A DNA stretch of 64,000 bases, taken from NCBI RefSeq assembly GCF_002017875.1, contig NZ_MUFV01000002.1, positions 248,001 through 312,000 on the forward strand. Reading direction: 5' to 3'. The translations under genes were made by a program, and so were the position numbers. Below the pieces are notes generated by a model. The model did not search any database. It saw only the letters and a list, made by a program, of their open reading frames with translations, and was not told the DNA's origin. Positions 1 to 11,824 of this stretch are shown here, piece by piece. The stretch comes from Deinococcus sp. LM3 (lineage in GTDB: Bacteria > Deinococcota > Deinococci > Deinococcales > Deinococcaceae). The first letter of the stretch is position 1. Every line of letters starts with the position of its first letter.

Positions 1-1
1 C

Positions 2-1207
2 AGCGAGGCGCTGGAACGCTTCGCGGAGCTGTCGCGGGATCTGGCGCTGGAGCGTGATCCGCTGGTGCTGGTGGGGCGGGCGCAGGAGATCGCGGTGTCG
101 CTCATGCCGGGCAGCGTATGTACGTACTACGAGCCGCAGGGGCGGCTGTGGTCGTTGCGGTCGCACCGGGGAGAGTTCCGCCGTCCGGAACTGCTGGCGC
201 GGTTGCGGCTGGGGTTGCCGCGCGGCGAGACCCTGAACGTCGACCGGCCGTTCGAGACGCTCACGCCGTACTACCAGGACGCCTTCGATCCGGCGACCGT
301 GCAGAGTGCGGGGAGCAGCATCTCGGTCATCCGGACGTCCGCTTCGTTCCCGGTGCGGACCGGCGCGCAGCCGCGCGGTGTGCTGGTCGTGGGGCGACAT
401 GACCAGCGGGCCTGGACGACAGCGGAGCAAACGCTGCTGGAGACGGTGGTGTTCAACCTGCAGCTGGCGCTGGAGCGGGCTGAGCAGTCCGGGGAGTTGC
501 AGCGGCGGACGCTGGCGCTGGAGCGCAGCAACGCGGAACTGGAGCGCTTCGCGTTCGTGGCCGGTCATGACCTGCAGGAGCCGCTGCGCAGCGTGACCAG
601 TTTCGCACAGCTGCTCGTGAAACGGTTCGGGGCGCATCAGGACGACCCGCGCGCCGAGCAGTACCTGAAGCATATTCAGGGCGGCACCCAGCGCATGCAG
701 GAGCTGATTCAGGAGCTGCTGAACTACGCCCGCGTGACCGCCGAGACGCGGCCCGCCACGCGGCAGGACACGAACGCGGTGACGGCCGCCGCCGTGCAGG
801 ACCTGCGGGCGTCCCTGAACGCGGCTGGCGCGGCGGTGACGGTGTTCGACCTGCCGCCGGTGGTGGCGGACAGCACGCAGTTGCGTCAGCTGATGCAGAA
901 CCTGATCGGGAACGCCGTGAAGTACCGTCACGCCGACCGCGCCCCGGTGGTGACCGTGACCGGCGAGCAGCGTGGACCGTGGGTGCAGATCGACGTGCAC
1001 GACAACGGCCTTGGCATTGCCCCCGAGTACCACGAGCGGATCTTCACGGTGTTTCAGCGGTTGCATGCGCGCGATCAGTACGGCGGGACGGGTGTGGGCC
1101 TGACGATCGCGCGGCGGATCGTGGAACGTCACGGCGGGCAGCTGTGGGTGTCGTCGGACGGGGTCAGTGGCAGCACGTTCCACCTGACCCTGCCGGCAGC
1201 GCCGTAG
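2..1207 (+). CDS. GAF-domain sensor histidine kinase, C-terminal part (5' end outside window)
   Basis: The open frame runs in from the left edge, so the N-terminus is missing; about 401 residues are visible. A GAF-like domain (about residues 1-155) is followed by a helical linker and a HisKA domain whose H-box reads GHDLQEPLRS (His near residue 190). A HATPase domain follows, with N-box MQNLIGNAVKY, G1 DNGLGI and G2 GGTGVGLTIA. All residues for autophosphorylation are present, and no membrane segment is visible in this part. It is a close paralogue of the kinase at 27734-30847, matching its last GAF and kinase core. Three receiver-only regulators follow on the same strand and are plausible partners. 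The input signal is unknown. Confidence 0.9.
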   Translation, partial: SEALERFAELSRDLALERDPLVLVGRAQEIAVSLMPGSVCTYYEPQGRLWSLRSHRGEFRRPELLARLRLGLPRGETLNVDRPFETLTPYYQDAFDPATVQSAGSSISVIRTSASFPVRTGAQPRGVLVVGRHDQRAWTTAEQTLLETVVFNLQLALERAEQSGELQRRTLALERSNAELERFAFVAGHDLQEPLRSVTSFAQLLVKRFGAHQDDPRAEQYLKHIQGGTQRMQELIQELLNYARVTAETRPATRQDTNAVTAAAVQDLRASLNAAGAAVTVFDLPPVVADSTQLRQLMQNLIGNAVKYRHADRAPVVTVTGEQRGPWVQIDVHDNGLGIAPEYHERIFTVFQRLHARDQYGGTGVGLTIARRIVERHGGQLWVSSDGVSGSTFHLTLPAAP

Positions 1208-1298
1208 GGGGGGGCGGGGCGTGTGGAGCGGCCCGGCGCGCCTCATGAAGTGTCGGTGATGGCCGGGGGCATTGCCTGAGGCTGAATGATCTGACATC

Positions 1299-1742
1299 AT
1301 GCCACTGCTGATGTCCGACCGTTTGACTGTACTGGTAGTAGATGACAATCTGGCGGACATCCTGCTGCTGGAGGAGGTGTTCGGGGATCACGCCGAAGCG
1401 GTGGACCTCGTGACGTTCCGCAGTGGCCCAGACGTACTCAGTTACCTGCGTGACCCTTCCTGTCAGCTGCCGGACGTGCTGCTGCTGGACTGGTCCATGC
1501 CGGCCATGAATGGTCAGGAGGTGCTGGAGTCCCTGCGTGCCGAGCCGCACCTGCAGTCGCTGCCGGTGATGGTGCTCTCGGGGCACCCGCTGGAGGTGCC
1601 GGGCACGGCGGCGTGCCTGATCAAGCAGGCGTCGCTGGAGGGGCTGATGGCGTCGGTGGAGGGGCTGATCGGTGAGGTGCAGTCGTGGCGTGACGGAGCC
1701 CGGACCGCCAGTTCCGGTGGGCTGGAGTTCACCGAGTCTTAA
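1299..1742 (+). CDS. Single-domain response regulator (Rcp1-like receiver)
   Basis: This 147-residue protein is a receiver with no output domain. It has the acidic pocket VVDDN near residue 15, the phospho-acceptor Asp in LLLDWSMP near residue 64, and the conserved Lys in CLIKQAS near residue 109. The length and the missing effector match Rcp1-type partners of GAF/phytochrome-like kinases. The kinase ends 92 bp upstream and two similar receivers follow, so it probably takes phosphate from that kinase. ATG 1311 (MSDRL) is an alternative start four codons in. Its lower similarity to the next two receivers, for example WSMP instead of (V/L)NMP, suggests a distinct role. Confidence 0.9.
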   Translation: MPLLMSDRLTVLVVDDNLADILLLEEVFGDHAEAVDLVTFRSGPDVLSYLRDPSCQLPDVLLLDWSMPAMNGQEVLESLRAEPHLQSLPVMVLSGHPLEVPGTAACLIKQASLEGLMASVEGLIGEVQSWRDGARTASSGGLEFTES

Positions 1743-1816
1743 TTCAGGGCGTTCTGGGCAAACAATGGGCATTTTTTCTCGTTGCATGCTGAAAATGAAG
1801 ATAGGTTAAGGGCCGT

Positions 1817-2242
1817 ATGCCTCAAGTCATCACCGTCCTGCTCATCGACGACAACCCGGCGGACCTGACGCTGGCGCAGGAGGCGTTCGAGGACCACAGC
1901 GACCACGTCACCCTGATCACCTGCAACGACGGCGCCAGGGCCATCGGCCTCCTCAAGGACAGCAGCCGCGCCCTGCCGGACGTGATCGTCCTCGACGTGA
2001 ACATGCCGGTCATGAGCGGCTTCGACGTGCTGCGCATCATCCGTGACGACGAGGAACTCCGGCACCTGCCGGTCGTGATGCTCAGCACCTCCGGCAGCGA
2101 GGCCGACATCGGACAGGCTTACGACCTGATCGCCAGTTCGTACATGCTCAAGAACGCCAGCTTCACCGAGTTCGTCGGGCAGATCGACCAGTTCGTGAAA
2201 TTCTGGACCGGCTGCCAGTTCAAACGGCCCCGCCGCGCCTGA
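1817..2242 (+). CDS. Single-domain response regulator (Rcp1-like receiver)
   Basis: This 141-residue receiver-only protein has acidic residues in LLIDDNPAD, the phospho-acceptor Asp in VLDVNMPVMSG near residue 60, and the Lys in YMLKNAS near residue 114. The C-terminus ends in the FVKFW motif shared with the regulators at 2316 and 20597. The start is supported by an AAGG Shine-Dalgarno six bases upstream. It is the second of three tandem receivers behind a GAF histidine kinase. With no DNA-binding domain it probably acts as a phosphate shuttle or by protein contact. It is most similar to the receiver at 2316-2774, so tandem duplication is likely. Confidence 0.92.
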   Translation: MPQVITVLLIDDNPADLTLAQEAFEDHSDHVTLITCNDGARAIGLLKDSSRALPDVIVLDVNMPVMSGFDVLRIIRDDEELRHLPVVMLSTSGSEADIGQAYDLIASSYMLKNASFTEFVGQIDQFVKFWTGCQFKRPRRA

Positions 2243-2302
2243 ACGCCGCACCCGCCGCACAGTCCCTGGACGGACACCACAGTTACCCGCCGCAGCGTCG
2301 GC

Positions 2303-2308
2303 TATCGT
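2303..2308 (+). promoter_or_regulatory. Putative -10 box of a leaderless transcript
   Basis: TATCGT lies seven bases before ATG 2316. The spacing places transcription start at or next to the start codon, which is the usual arrangement for leaderless genes in Deinococcus. It decides the start of the third receiver gene, because the upstream GTG at 2307 falls inside this box. Confidence 0.45.
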
Positions 2309-2315
2309 GACGGGC

Positions 2316-2774
2316 ATGTACGCCGCCGAATCCGTCGTCCCGACCAGCCGGCCCGACCTTCCCCTCTCGGTCCTGCTGGTGGACGACGACTCCACGGATC
2401 TCGAACTGGCTGCCATCGTCTTCGGTGAGCATCAACTCGACGTCCACACCTGCGCGGGCGGCGCCGAAGCCCTCGCCCACCTGCGCGCCGCGCCGTCCCT
2501 GCCGCACGTGATCGTGCTGGACCTGAACATGCCGCAGATGAACGGCTTCGAGGTGCTCGACAGCATCCGCCGGGACGAAGGGCTGCGGCACCTGCCGGTC
2601 GTGATTCTCAGTACGTCCGGCGAGGCGCGCGACGTCACGCGCGCCTACGACCTGCTGGCCAGTTCCTACATGGTCAAGCAGCGTGACTTCGCCGCCTTCG
2701 AGGAACAGGTGCGGGGTTTCGTGAGCTTCTGGACGACCTGCGTGTTCCCGGCCGACGCGCCGCTGCCCTCCTGA
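2316..2774 (+). CDS. Single-domain response regulator (Rcp1-like receiver)
   Basis: This is a receiver-only protein of 152 residues. It has the acidic pocket LLVDDDSTD, phospho-acceptor Asp in VLDLNMPQMNG near residue 68, and Lys in YMVKQRD. The GTG at 2307 (MTGM) would add three residues, but ATG 2316 sits seven bases after a TATCGT box, which fits a leaderless message. It is the third tandem receiver after the GAF kinase and is closely related to the one at 1817. No output domain is present. A dispersed structured repeat begins right after the gene. Confidence 0.9.
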   Translation: MYAAESVVPTSRPDLPLSVLLVDDDSTDLELAAIVFGEHQLDVHTCAGGAEALAHLRAAPSLPHVIVLDLNMPQMNGFEVLDSIRRDEGLRHLPVVILSTSGEARDVTRAYDLLASSYMVKQRDFAAFEEQVRGFVSFWTTCVFPADAPLPS

Positions 2775-2780
2775 AGCAGA

Positions 2781-2932
2781 CAGCCTCCGATTGAATGGCC
2801 TGCAAAGCCGCTGGGTCCAAGCGGACTCGTAGAGCTGCGCCGCAGAACGAGTAGGAGCAGAACGCCCCTCCTGACGTGGAGTTGGGAACCCGGCGCCCTT
2901 CCGGGTTGTCAACGAAACAGACGGAATCCGCA
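2781..2932 (-). repeat. Structured dispersed repeat, copy A (long variant)
   Basis: On the minus strand it starts near GCGGATTCCGTCTGTTTCG and ends near CATTCAATCGGAG. It carries the family's first hairpin (CAACCCGG...CCGGGTT). It is a long variant, with an extra hairpin module (CTCGTTCTGCG...CGCAGCTCTACGAG) between the two standard hairpins, shared only with the copy at 60353. Its outer ends are degenerate. The rest of the gap to 3097 shows no gene or other recognisable feature. Confidence 0.85.
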
Positions 2933-3097
2933 GCAGAAGAGTATGGGGAACGGGTCAACAGTCGCCCACTGCCGGAAGTTAGGGCCCATCATGAACTGGG
3001 CTTTAGCAGCCGCTCACCACGCCAGCCGGTCGTCCAGAGACGCGGCGCCGTCCCACCGGAGCAGCGCCGGCCTGCGCGGTCCGCGCCGAACGGCTTT

Positions 3098-4723
3098 CTA
3101 CCGGCCGGAGTCGGAGCCGGGCAGGGGCGGTTCGTCGGTCGTGGGCCAGCTGCGGAACAGGCCCGAGCCGCCCCGCTTGGCGAGGTACATGCGGTGGTCG
3201 GCGCTCGAGAGCAGCGGTGAGAGAGTGCGCGGTCCGGTGATGGAGTGCGCCAGTCCGGCCGACACGCCCACCCGCAGGTCCGGCGGGAGGCCCGGGCCGC
3301 TGACGGGGGTATGGGTGATGGCGGCGCCGACGGCCCGCAGCAGCGCCTCGCCGTGGTCGGGGGGGCCGCGGAAGGCGACGGCGAACTCGTCACCACTCAG
3401 GCGGGCCGCGAGGTCGTCCGGGCGGAGCAGGGCGCCGCGCAGGCGGCGGGCGACCTCGCGCAGCACCAGATCGCCCGCCGCGTGACCGTGGTGGTCGTTC
3501 ACGGCCTTGAATCCGTTCAGGTCGAGGAAGATCACGCCGACGCCCTCATCTGCTGCGCCCCTGTCCGCCGCCCCCCTGTCTGCCGCGCCGCCAGTCGCCG
3601 CGCCTGGCTCACGGGCCGCGCCGTTACGGGCTCCTGCGGGGGCCGGGTCGGCCCAGCGGGCCAGGGTGTCCATCAGGGCGCGCCGGTTGGGCAGGCCGGT
3701 CAGGTCGTCGGTGTGCAGTTGCCGGTGCAGGTCCGCGCGGCTGCGGCCCAGCGCGCGGGAGGTTTCCCGCAGGCGTTCGAGCAGGCGCAGCTGCCGCGTG
3801 ACGAGCAGCCGGTAACGCGCCGTGAGCAGTCCGGCGATCAGCAGCGTGACGGTCATGTGGACCGCGCCGCCCTGTGACGTGCCGCGCAGCGTCCAGCCGC
3901 TCACGAAGGCTCCGAGGAGCGCGAGGAACGGCCAGAAGCTCAGCAGGGACCGCAGGCCGGGCGGGAGGGGCCGGGCGCGCAGCAGCACGCGGTCGTCCGG
4001 GTCCAGGGCCAGCAGGGCCGACAGGGCGATCAGGGCGAAGGTGGCGTTCCACAGGTGCAGGACCGGCCGCAGGTTCAGGTAGTCCCCGGCGGCGACCCGC
4101 CCGACGTACCACAGGTCACCCAGGCCGATCAGCAGCACGGCGGTGGCCAGCAGCAGCTGATGGAGGCGCAGCTGCCGGGTGCGGGCCAGCAGGAGCCAGC
4201 CGGTGATCAGCAGCAGCCACAGGTCCAGCACCGGGAAGATCGCCTGAATCCAGGCGGTAGCGTGCCCGGCGCGTGAGAGCGGCAGCAGCAGCGGCAGCGT
4301 GAGGGTCAGGGTCACGGCGGCCACATCGATCTGAAGGGCGGGTGGTGAGGCGCGCGCACCGCTGAGATCCAGCAGGGCGCGCAGCGTCAGCGGGTACAGC
4401 AGCAGGAAACACAGGTCCGAGGCGCGCGGCACCCATCCGGCGCGGGGACCGGGGGCTTCGACATGAAAGAACAGGATCTCCCCGGCGCAGTACGCGGTCA
4501 GGGCGGCCAGCAACCAGCGGAACGCCGACGCACGCGGGCGCGGCACGCAGACGGCGGCGTTCAGGACCATGATCAGGCACGCGGCCCGGACCAGACCGGC
4601 GCTGAACATGGTCAGATTCAGGTTCTGGGCGACGGGCGGCAGGGCCGCGACGACCACGGCGGCCAGCAGACCGGCCCCCAGGCTGAAGGCGGGGTCGGCC
4701 CGGTGAAACGCATGGCGCGGCAC
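3098..4723 (-). CDS. Membrane-anchored diguanylate cyclase (GGDEF)
   Basis: Probable diguanylate cyclase of 541 residues making c-di-GMP from two GTP. Residues about 15-300 are strongly hydrophobic, with roughly eight to nine membrane segments, and probably act as a membrane sensor. The GGDEF domain starts at DDLTGLPNR. Its signature reads LSGDEF near residue 445, with Ser in the first Gly position, which is usually tolerated. The inhibitory I-site RPDD lies five residues before it. An unusual Ala/Gly-rich insert with tandem GAAD(R/E)G units sits between DDLTGLPNR and the FLDLNGFK strand, away from the active site. The start is GTG 4723. The gene stands alone between a receiver cluster and the amino-sugar operon. 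Confidence 0.9.
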   Translation of the reverse strand: MPRHAFHRADPAFSLGAGLLAAVVVAALPPVAQNLNLTMFSAGLVRAACLIMVLNAAVCVPRPRASAFRWLLAALTAYCAGEILFFHVEAPGPRAGWVPRASDLCFLLLYPLTLRALLDLSGARASPPALQIDVAAVTLTLTLPLLLPLSRAGHATAWIQAIFPVLDLWLLLITGWLLLARTRQLRLHQLLLATAVLLIGLGDLWYVGRVAAGDYLNLRPVLHLWNATFALIALSALLALDPDDRVLLRARPLPPGLRSLLSFWPFLALLGAFVSGWTLRGTSQGGAVHMTVTLLIAGLLTARYRLLVTRQLRLLERLRETSRALGRSRADLHRQLHTDDLTGLPNRRALMDTLARWADPAPAGARNGAAREPGAATGGAADRGAADRGAADEGVGVIFLDLNGFKAVNDHHGHAAGDLVLREVARRLRGALLRPDDLAARLSGDEFAVAFRGPPDHGEALLRAVGAAITHTPVSGPGLPPDLRVGVSAGLAHSITGPRTLSPLLSSADHRMYLAKRGGSGLFRSWPTTDEPPLPGSDSGR

Positions 4724-4804
4724 ACTCCCAGCGTGTCACATCAGTTCCTCATTCGTAACAAATATGGAGCGTCACGGTCTTCATGCAGCGCCGGGCGGTT
4801 TCTC

Positions 4805-4855
4805 ATACAGACTCCGGGCAGATGGCCTGCACAGCCATTCGCCCGGAGCCCGTAT
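4805..4855. repeat. Mini form of the structured dispersed repeat (51 bp)
   Basis: Both ends of the large repeat are present, ATACAGACTCCG on the left and CGGAGCCCGTAT on the right. They are joined directly through one short hairpin (GATGGC...GCCATTC). The first hairpin and the middle section of the full-length copies are missing. It lies between the 5' end of the GGDEF gene and the 3' end of the amino-sugar operon. It looks like an internal deletion product of the family. Confidence 0.7.
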
Positions 4856-4876
4856 CCGCTGGGGCGGCGTCCGGCT

Positions 4877-5902
4877 TCAGCGGGTTTTCGTGACCTTGCT
4901 GAGCAGCGGCGGCTGGTCGGGGTTCAGCCCACGCGCCAGTGAGAGGTGCGCGGCGAACAGGTAGAACGCCAGGGCGCTGGGGACCGTGTCGGTCAGGCCG
5001 TGCCCGGTGCCGGGCGTGGTGAGGGTGCTGCCGCTGGCGGGGCCGATGGTGCGAAGGTCCGCGCCGTCCCCCTGCAGGGCGTCCAGCGCGGCGCGGGTGG
5101 CGGCCCCGGCCTGATCGGCGGGCGTGAAGGCCAGGACCGGGAGGCCCTCGGCGAGCAGGCGTTTGGGGCCGTGGCTGAACTCGGCGGCGGAGTACGCCTC
5201 GGCGTGGATGCCGCTGGTTTCCTTGAGTTTCAGGGCGGCTTCCTGCGCCACGCCGTAGTGCAGGCCGCGCGTGAGGACGATCAGGTTCTCCGCGAAACGG
5301 TAGCGGTCGGCCAGATCGCGGGCCTGACCTTCGAGGGCCAGGGTGGCTTCCAGCGCGGCGGGCAGGGCGTGCAGGCCGCGCAGCAGGGCGTCGTCGCCGC
5401 TGAGGTCAGCGATGACGGGCAGCAGCGCGGTCAGGCTGGCGAGGTAGCTCTTGGTGGCGGCCACAGCGCGTTCCTCACCGCCGCGCAGCGGCAGGACGAA
5501 CTCGGCGGCGCGCGCGAGGTCGCTGTCCTCCACGTTCACGAGCGCGACGGTCAGCGCGCCGCACTCGCGGGCCGCGCGGACGTTCTCGACCACGTCGGGA
5601 CTGGCGCCGCTCTGGGACACGGCGATCACCAGGGCGCCGCGCAGGTCCAAGCGCGCGCCGTACAGGGTGTGAACGCTGGGGCCGAGGCTGGCGACCGGCA
5701 GGCCCAGCTGCGTTTCCAGGGCGTACTTGAGGACCGTGCAGGCGTGGTCGCTGCTGCCGCGCGCGATGGTGACGGCGTACGCGGGTTTCAGCGCGCGGAT
5801 GGCGGCGGCCAGGGCGCGGCTGACGTCGGCGTTTTCAGCGAGCTGGCGGCGGGTGACGTCCGGGGACTGCCGGGCTTCCTGCAACATCAGGGGATCGGTC
5901 AT
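4877..5902 (-). CDS. SIS-domain glucosamine-6-phosphate deaminase/isomerase (NagB-II / GlmS isomerase-like)
   Basis: This 341-residue protein consists of two SIS domains resembling the isomerase half of GlmS, without the glutaminase half. Visible signatures are ARGSSDHA, SQSGASPDVVENV, EAALKLKETSGIHAEAYSAAE followed by FSHGP, and the GlmS-like tail ARGLNPDQPP. The family converts between glucosamine-6-P and fructose-6-P, and the NagB-II branch deaminates. It is the last gene of the PTS-nag operon. Its ATG overlaps the nagA stop (ATGA), which implies translational coupling. It takes the place of classical NagB, which is not in the window. Deaminase direction is inferred from context. Confidence 0.88.
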   Translation of the reverse strand: MTDPLMLQEARQSPDVTRRQLAENADVSRALAAAIRALKPAYAVTIARGSSDHACTVLKYALETQLGLPVASLGPSVHTLYGARLDLRGALVIAVSQSGASPDVVENVRAARECGALTVALVNVEDSDLARAAEFVLPLRGGEERAVAATKSYLASLTALLPVIADLSGDDALLRGLHALPAALEATLALEGQARDLADRYRFAENLIVLTRGLHYGVAQEAALKLKETSGIHAEAYSAAEFSHGPKRLLAEGLPVLAFTPADQAGAATRAALDALQGDGADLRTIGPASGSTLTTPGTGHGLTDTVPSALAFYLFAAHLSLARGLNPDQPPLLSKVTKTR

Positions 5903-7081
5903 GGGTTCTCCAGGGTGGGGGTTCCGGCGACGGGTGTGCCGGCGATGGGCACTCCGGCGACATGCACGGCCTGCACGGTCAGGTCCGGGTCGAGGGTGAC
6001 GAGGTCGGCGCGCAGGCCGGGCCTGAGTTTGCCCCGGTCGTGCAGGCCAATCGAGCGGGCGGGGGTCAGGCTGGCCATGCGGGCCGCTTCCGGCAGGGGA
6101 ATGCCCGCGGCGACGGCGCGGCGCAGGGCGGCGTCCATGGTCAGGACGCTCCCGGCGATGGTGCCGTCCGGGAGGGTAGCCTTCCCGCCGCGTACCGTGA
6201 CGGGCTGCCCGCCGAGTTCGCTGGGGCCGTCACCCAGTCCGGCGGCGCGCATGGCGTCCGTGATCAGGATCACGCGTTCCGGCGCGGCGGCCCGCGCGAG
6301 GCGCACGGCCGTGTCGTGCAGGTGAATGCCGTCCAGAATGACTTCCAGCGTGGCGTGCGGGTCGGCCATCAGCGCGCCGGGCACGCCGGGGTTGCGGCCC
6401 TCGACGCCGCCCATGGCGTTGAACAGGTGCGTGGCGCAGGTCTGCGCGCCCGCCGCACTCAGCAGGGCGAGCAGGCCGGTCACGGTATCGGCGTCGGCGC
6501 GGCTGTGTCCGATGCCGACGCGCACGCCCGCGCGGGCAAAGGCCAGGGCCGCTTCCCGCGCGCCCGGCAGTTCCGGGGCCAGGGTCACGGCCCGCAGGAC
6601 GCCCGTGGCAATGACCTGGGTCACCAGCGCCTCGGCGGGGTCCACCGCGCAGGGCGGTTGCGCACCCAGCCGGCCGGGGCTGATGAACGGCCCTTCCAGA
6701 TGCGCGCCCGCGATGGCGGCGCCGCCGGGCACACCCGCGCGCATCACTTCCGCCACGCCGCGCAGCGCCTCCAGCACCGCCTCCCAGGGGTGGGTGATGG
6801 TGGTGGGCAGCAGCGTGGTCGTGCCGTGCCGGGCGTGCAGGCGGGCCAGGGTGCGAACGCCGTCCGGGCCGTCCATGGTGTCCCCGCCGCCGCCGCCATG
6901 AACGTGGGTGTCCACGAAGCCGGGCAGGATCACCCGGTCACGCGGGGCGTGCGGGTCAGGTTCTACGGCGCGGATCAGGCCGCCCTGAAGGGTCAGGCGG
7001 CCCGGCGCGAGCTGCCCCTGCGGGCCGGGCATCAGCAGCAGGCCGCGCAGGACCGTCACGCCCGCTCCGTCAGGCATCGGC

Positions 7082-7089
<8 letters not shown>
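5899..7089 (-). CDS. nagA: N-acetylglucosamine-6-phosphate deacetylase
   Basis: This amidohydrolase of 396 residues removes acetate from GlcNAc-6-P to give glucosamine-6-P in the cytoplasm. Signatures include the metal-site strand FVDTHVHGGGGGDTMDG, HLEGPF, ATHLFNAM and the late catalytic Asp in ILITDAM. The length is normal for NagA. Its start overlaps the EI stop by eight bases (ATGGCTGA) and its stop overlaps the start of the SIS gene, so the three are probably co-translated. The C-terminus carries a short Gly/Pro repeat (AGVPIAGTPVAGTP) of no obvious function. Function follows from motifs and from position behind a GlcNAc-type PTS. Confidence 0.95.
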
Positions 7090-8873
<1,784 letters not shown>

Positions 8874-8881
<8 letters not shown>

Positions 8882-9143
8882 GGCGGGCGAGGCCCTGTTC
8901 TTCCAGGCGGGCGGCGATGGCCTCGACGGCGGCCTGCGCGTCGTCACCGGTCGCGCGGACGCTGAAGCTGGCGCCGCTGGCGAGACCGACGCCCATGACG
9001 GACATCATGCTCTTGAGGTTCACGGCCTTGTCGGCGGTGACGAGTTCGATGGCGCTGGCGAACGGCGCGGCCACCTGCACGAGCTGGGCGGCGGGGCGGG
9101 CGTGCAGGCCGTGTTCGGCGGTGACGGTGAAGTTCTGTTCCAT
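8874..9143 (-). CDS. ptsH: PTS phosphocarrier protein HPr
   Basis: This small cytoplasmic phosphocarrier has 89 residues. The phosphorylated His is His14 in AEHGLHARPAAQLV, and the regulatory Ser site is Ser45 in NLKSMMSVMG. It relays phosphate from EI to the IICBA permease. The start at ATG 9143 is set by a strong AAGGAG Shine-Dalgarno eight bases upstream; a longer frame to 9185 is not needed. The stop overlaps the EI start. Presence of the Ser site would allow HPr kinase regulation, but no HPr kinase is in this window. Confidence 0.95.
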
Positions 9144-9222
9144 GATGATGTCTCCTTGAGGAATGGGGGCGCGGGCGAACGTCATGGCCGCCCGCGCGGG
9201 CTTGAGGGTCAGGCGCAGGGGA

Positions 9223-11355
<2,133 letters not shown>

Positions 11356-11540
11356 CAGACAGTGAACTCCTGGGAGAGGATGGATGTTCGCGTTCAGGCA
11401 GGAGCGGCCCTGTCAGTGGACGGGAGGGCGCATCGGCCGGGGCGCGTGGGCTGCGCGGGGCAGTCACGGGCCGGGGATCGGTGATGCGCTGGGGCCTCCA
11501 CGGTCTGGCAGGCGGGGGAAGTCGGAACGCGGCTCGCTTC

Positions 11541-11569
11541 ACTCTAGAAGTGAAAATTATTCTTGTCAA
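11541..11569 (-). promoter_or_regulatory. Promoter of the PTS-nag operon
   Basis: On the minus strand a perfect -35 TTGACA (11564-11569) and a -10-like TAGAGT (11541-11546) are separated by exactly 17 bases. The spacer contains the AGAATAATTTTCA string that recurs at the promoter of the divergent regulator, so operator and promoter overlap. Confidence 0.65.
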
Positions 11570-11595
11570 TTTACTGATCCCAAAATTAATTTTCA
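11551..11595. promoter_or_regulatory. Operator-like AT-rich palindromes in the divergent nag/rpiR region
   Basis: TGAAAATTA at 11551 and TAATTTTCA at 11587-11595 form a perfect 9-bp inverted repeat. Within the right arm, AAAATTAATTTT (11582-11593) is itself a perfect 12-bp palindrome. AT-rich inverted repeats built on GAAA/TTTC are common RpiR/MurR-type operators. The location over and just upstream of the PTS promoter fits a repressor site. Binding by the neighbouring regulator is inference. Confidence 0.55.
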
Positions 11596-11722
11596 GACAA
11601 TGTGCCCTGAGGCGGCGCAGGCCGGCGTCCTGGGAACCGCCCCGCCTGCCGCGCGGCGGGCCAACCGCGCGCCTCACCCGCGCCACCACGTCCCTGAAAA
11701 CCGCTGTCAGCGGTCAGGTGCG

Positions 11723-11752
11723 TTGACAAAAATTCTTTTCAGGCGCTACCGT
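11723..11752 (+). promoter_or_regulatory. Promoter and operator of the RpiR-family regulator gene
   Basis: TTGACA at 11723-11728 is followed 18 bases later by TACCGT (11747-11752). The string TTGACAAAAATTCTTTTCA here matches TTGACAAGAATAATTTTCA on the opposite strand at the PTS promoter in 16 of 19 bases. This suggests one regulator binds both and controls itself. The rest of the 11356-11824 gap shows no gene. Confidence 0.5.
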
Positions 11753-11824
11753 ACCCCTATCAGCTCACGCGACCACACCCGTCCCAGTCTCCATCCCAGT
11801 CAGGTTCCGCAGGAGGACCGCCGC

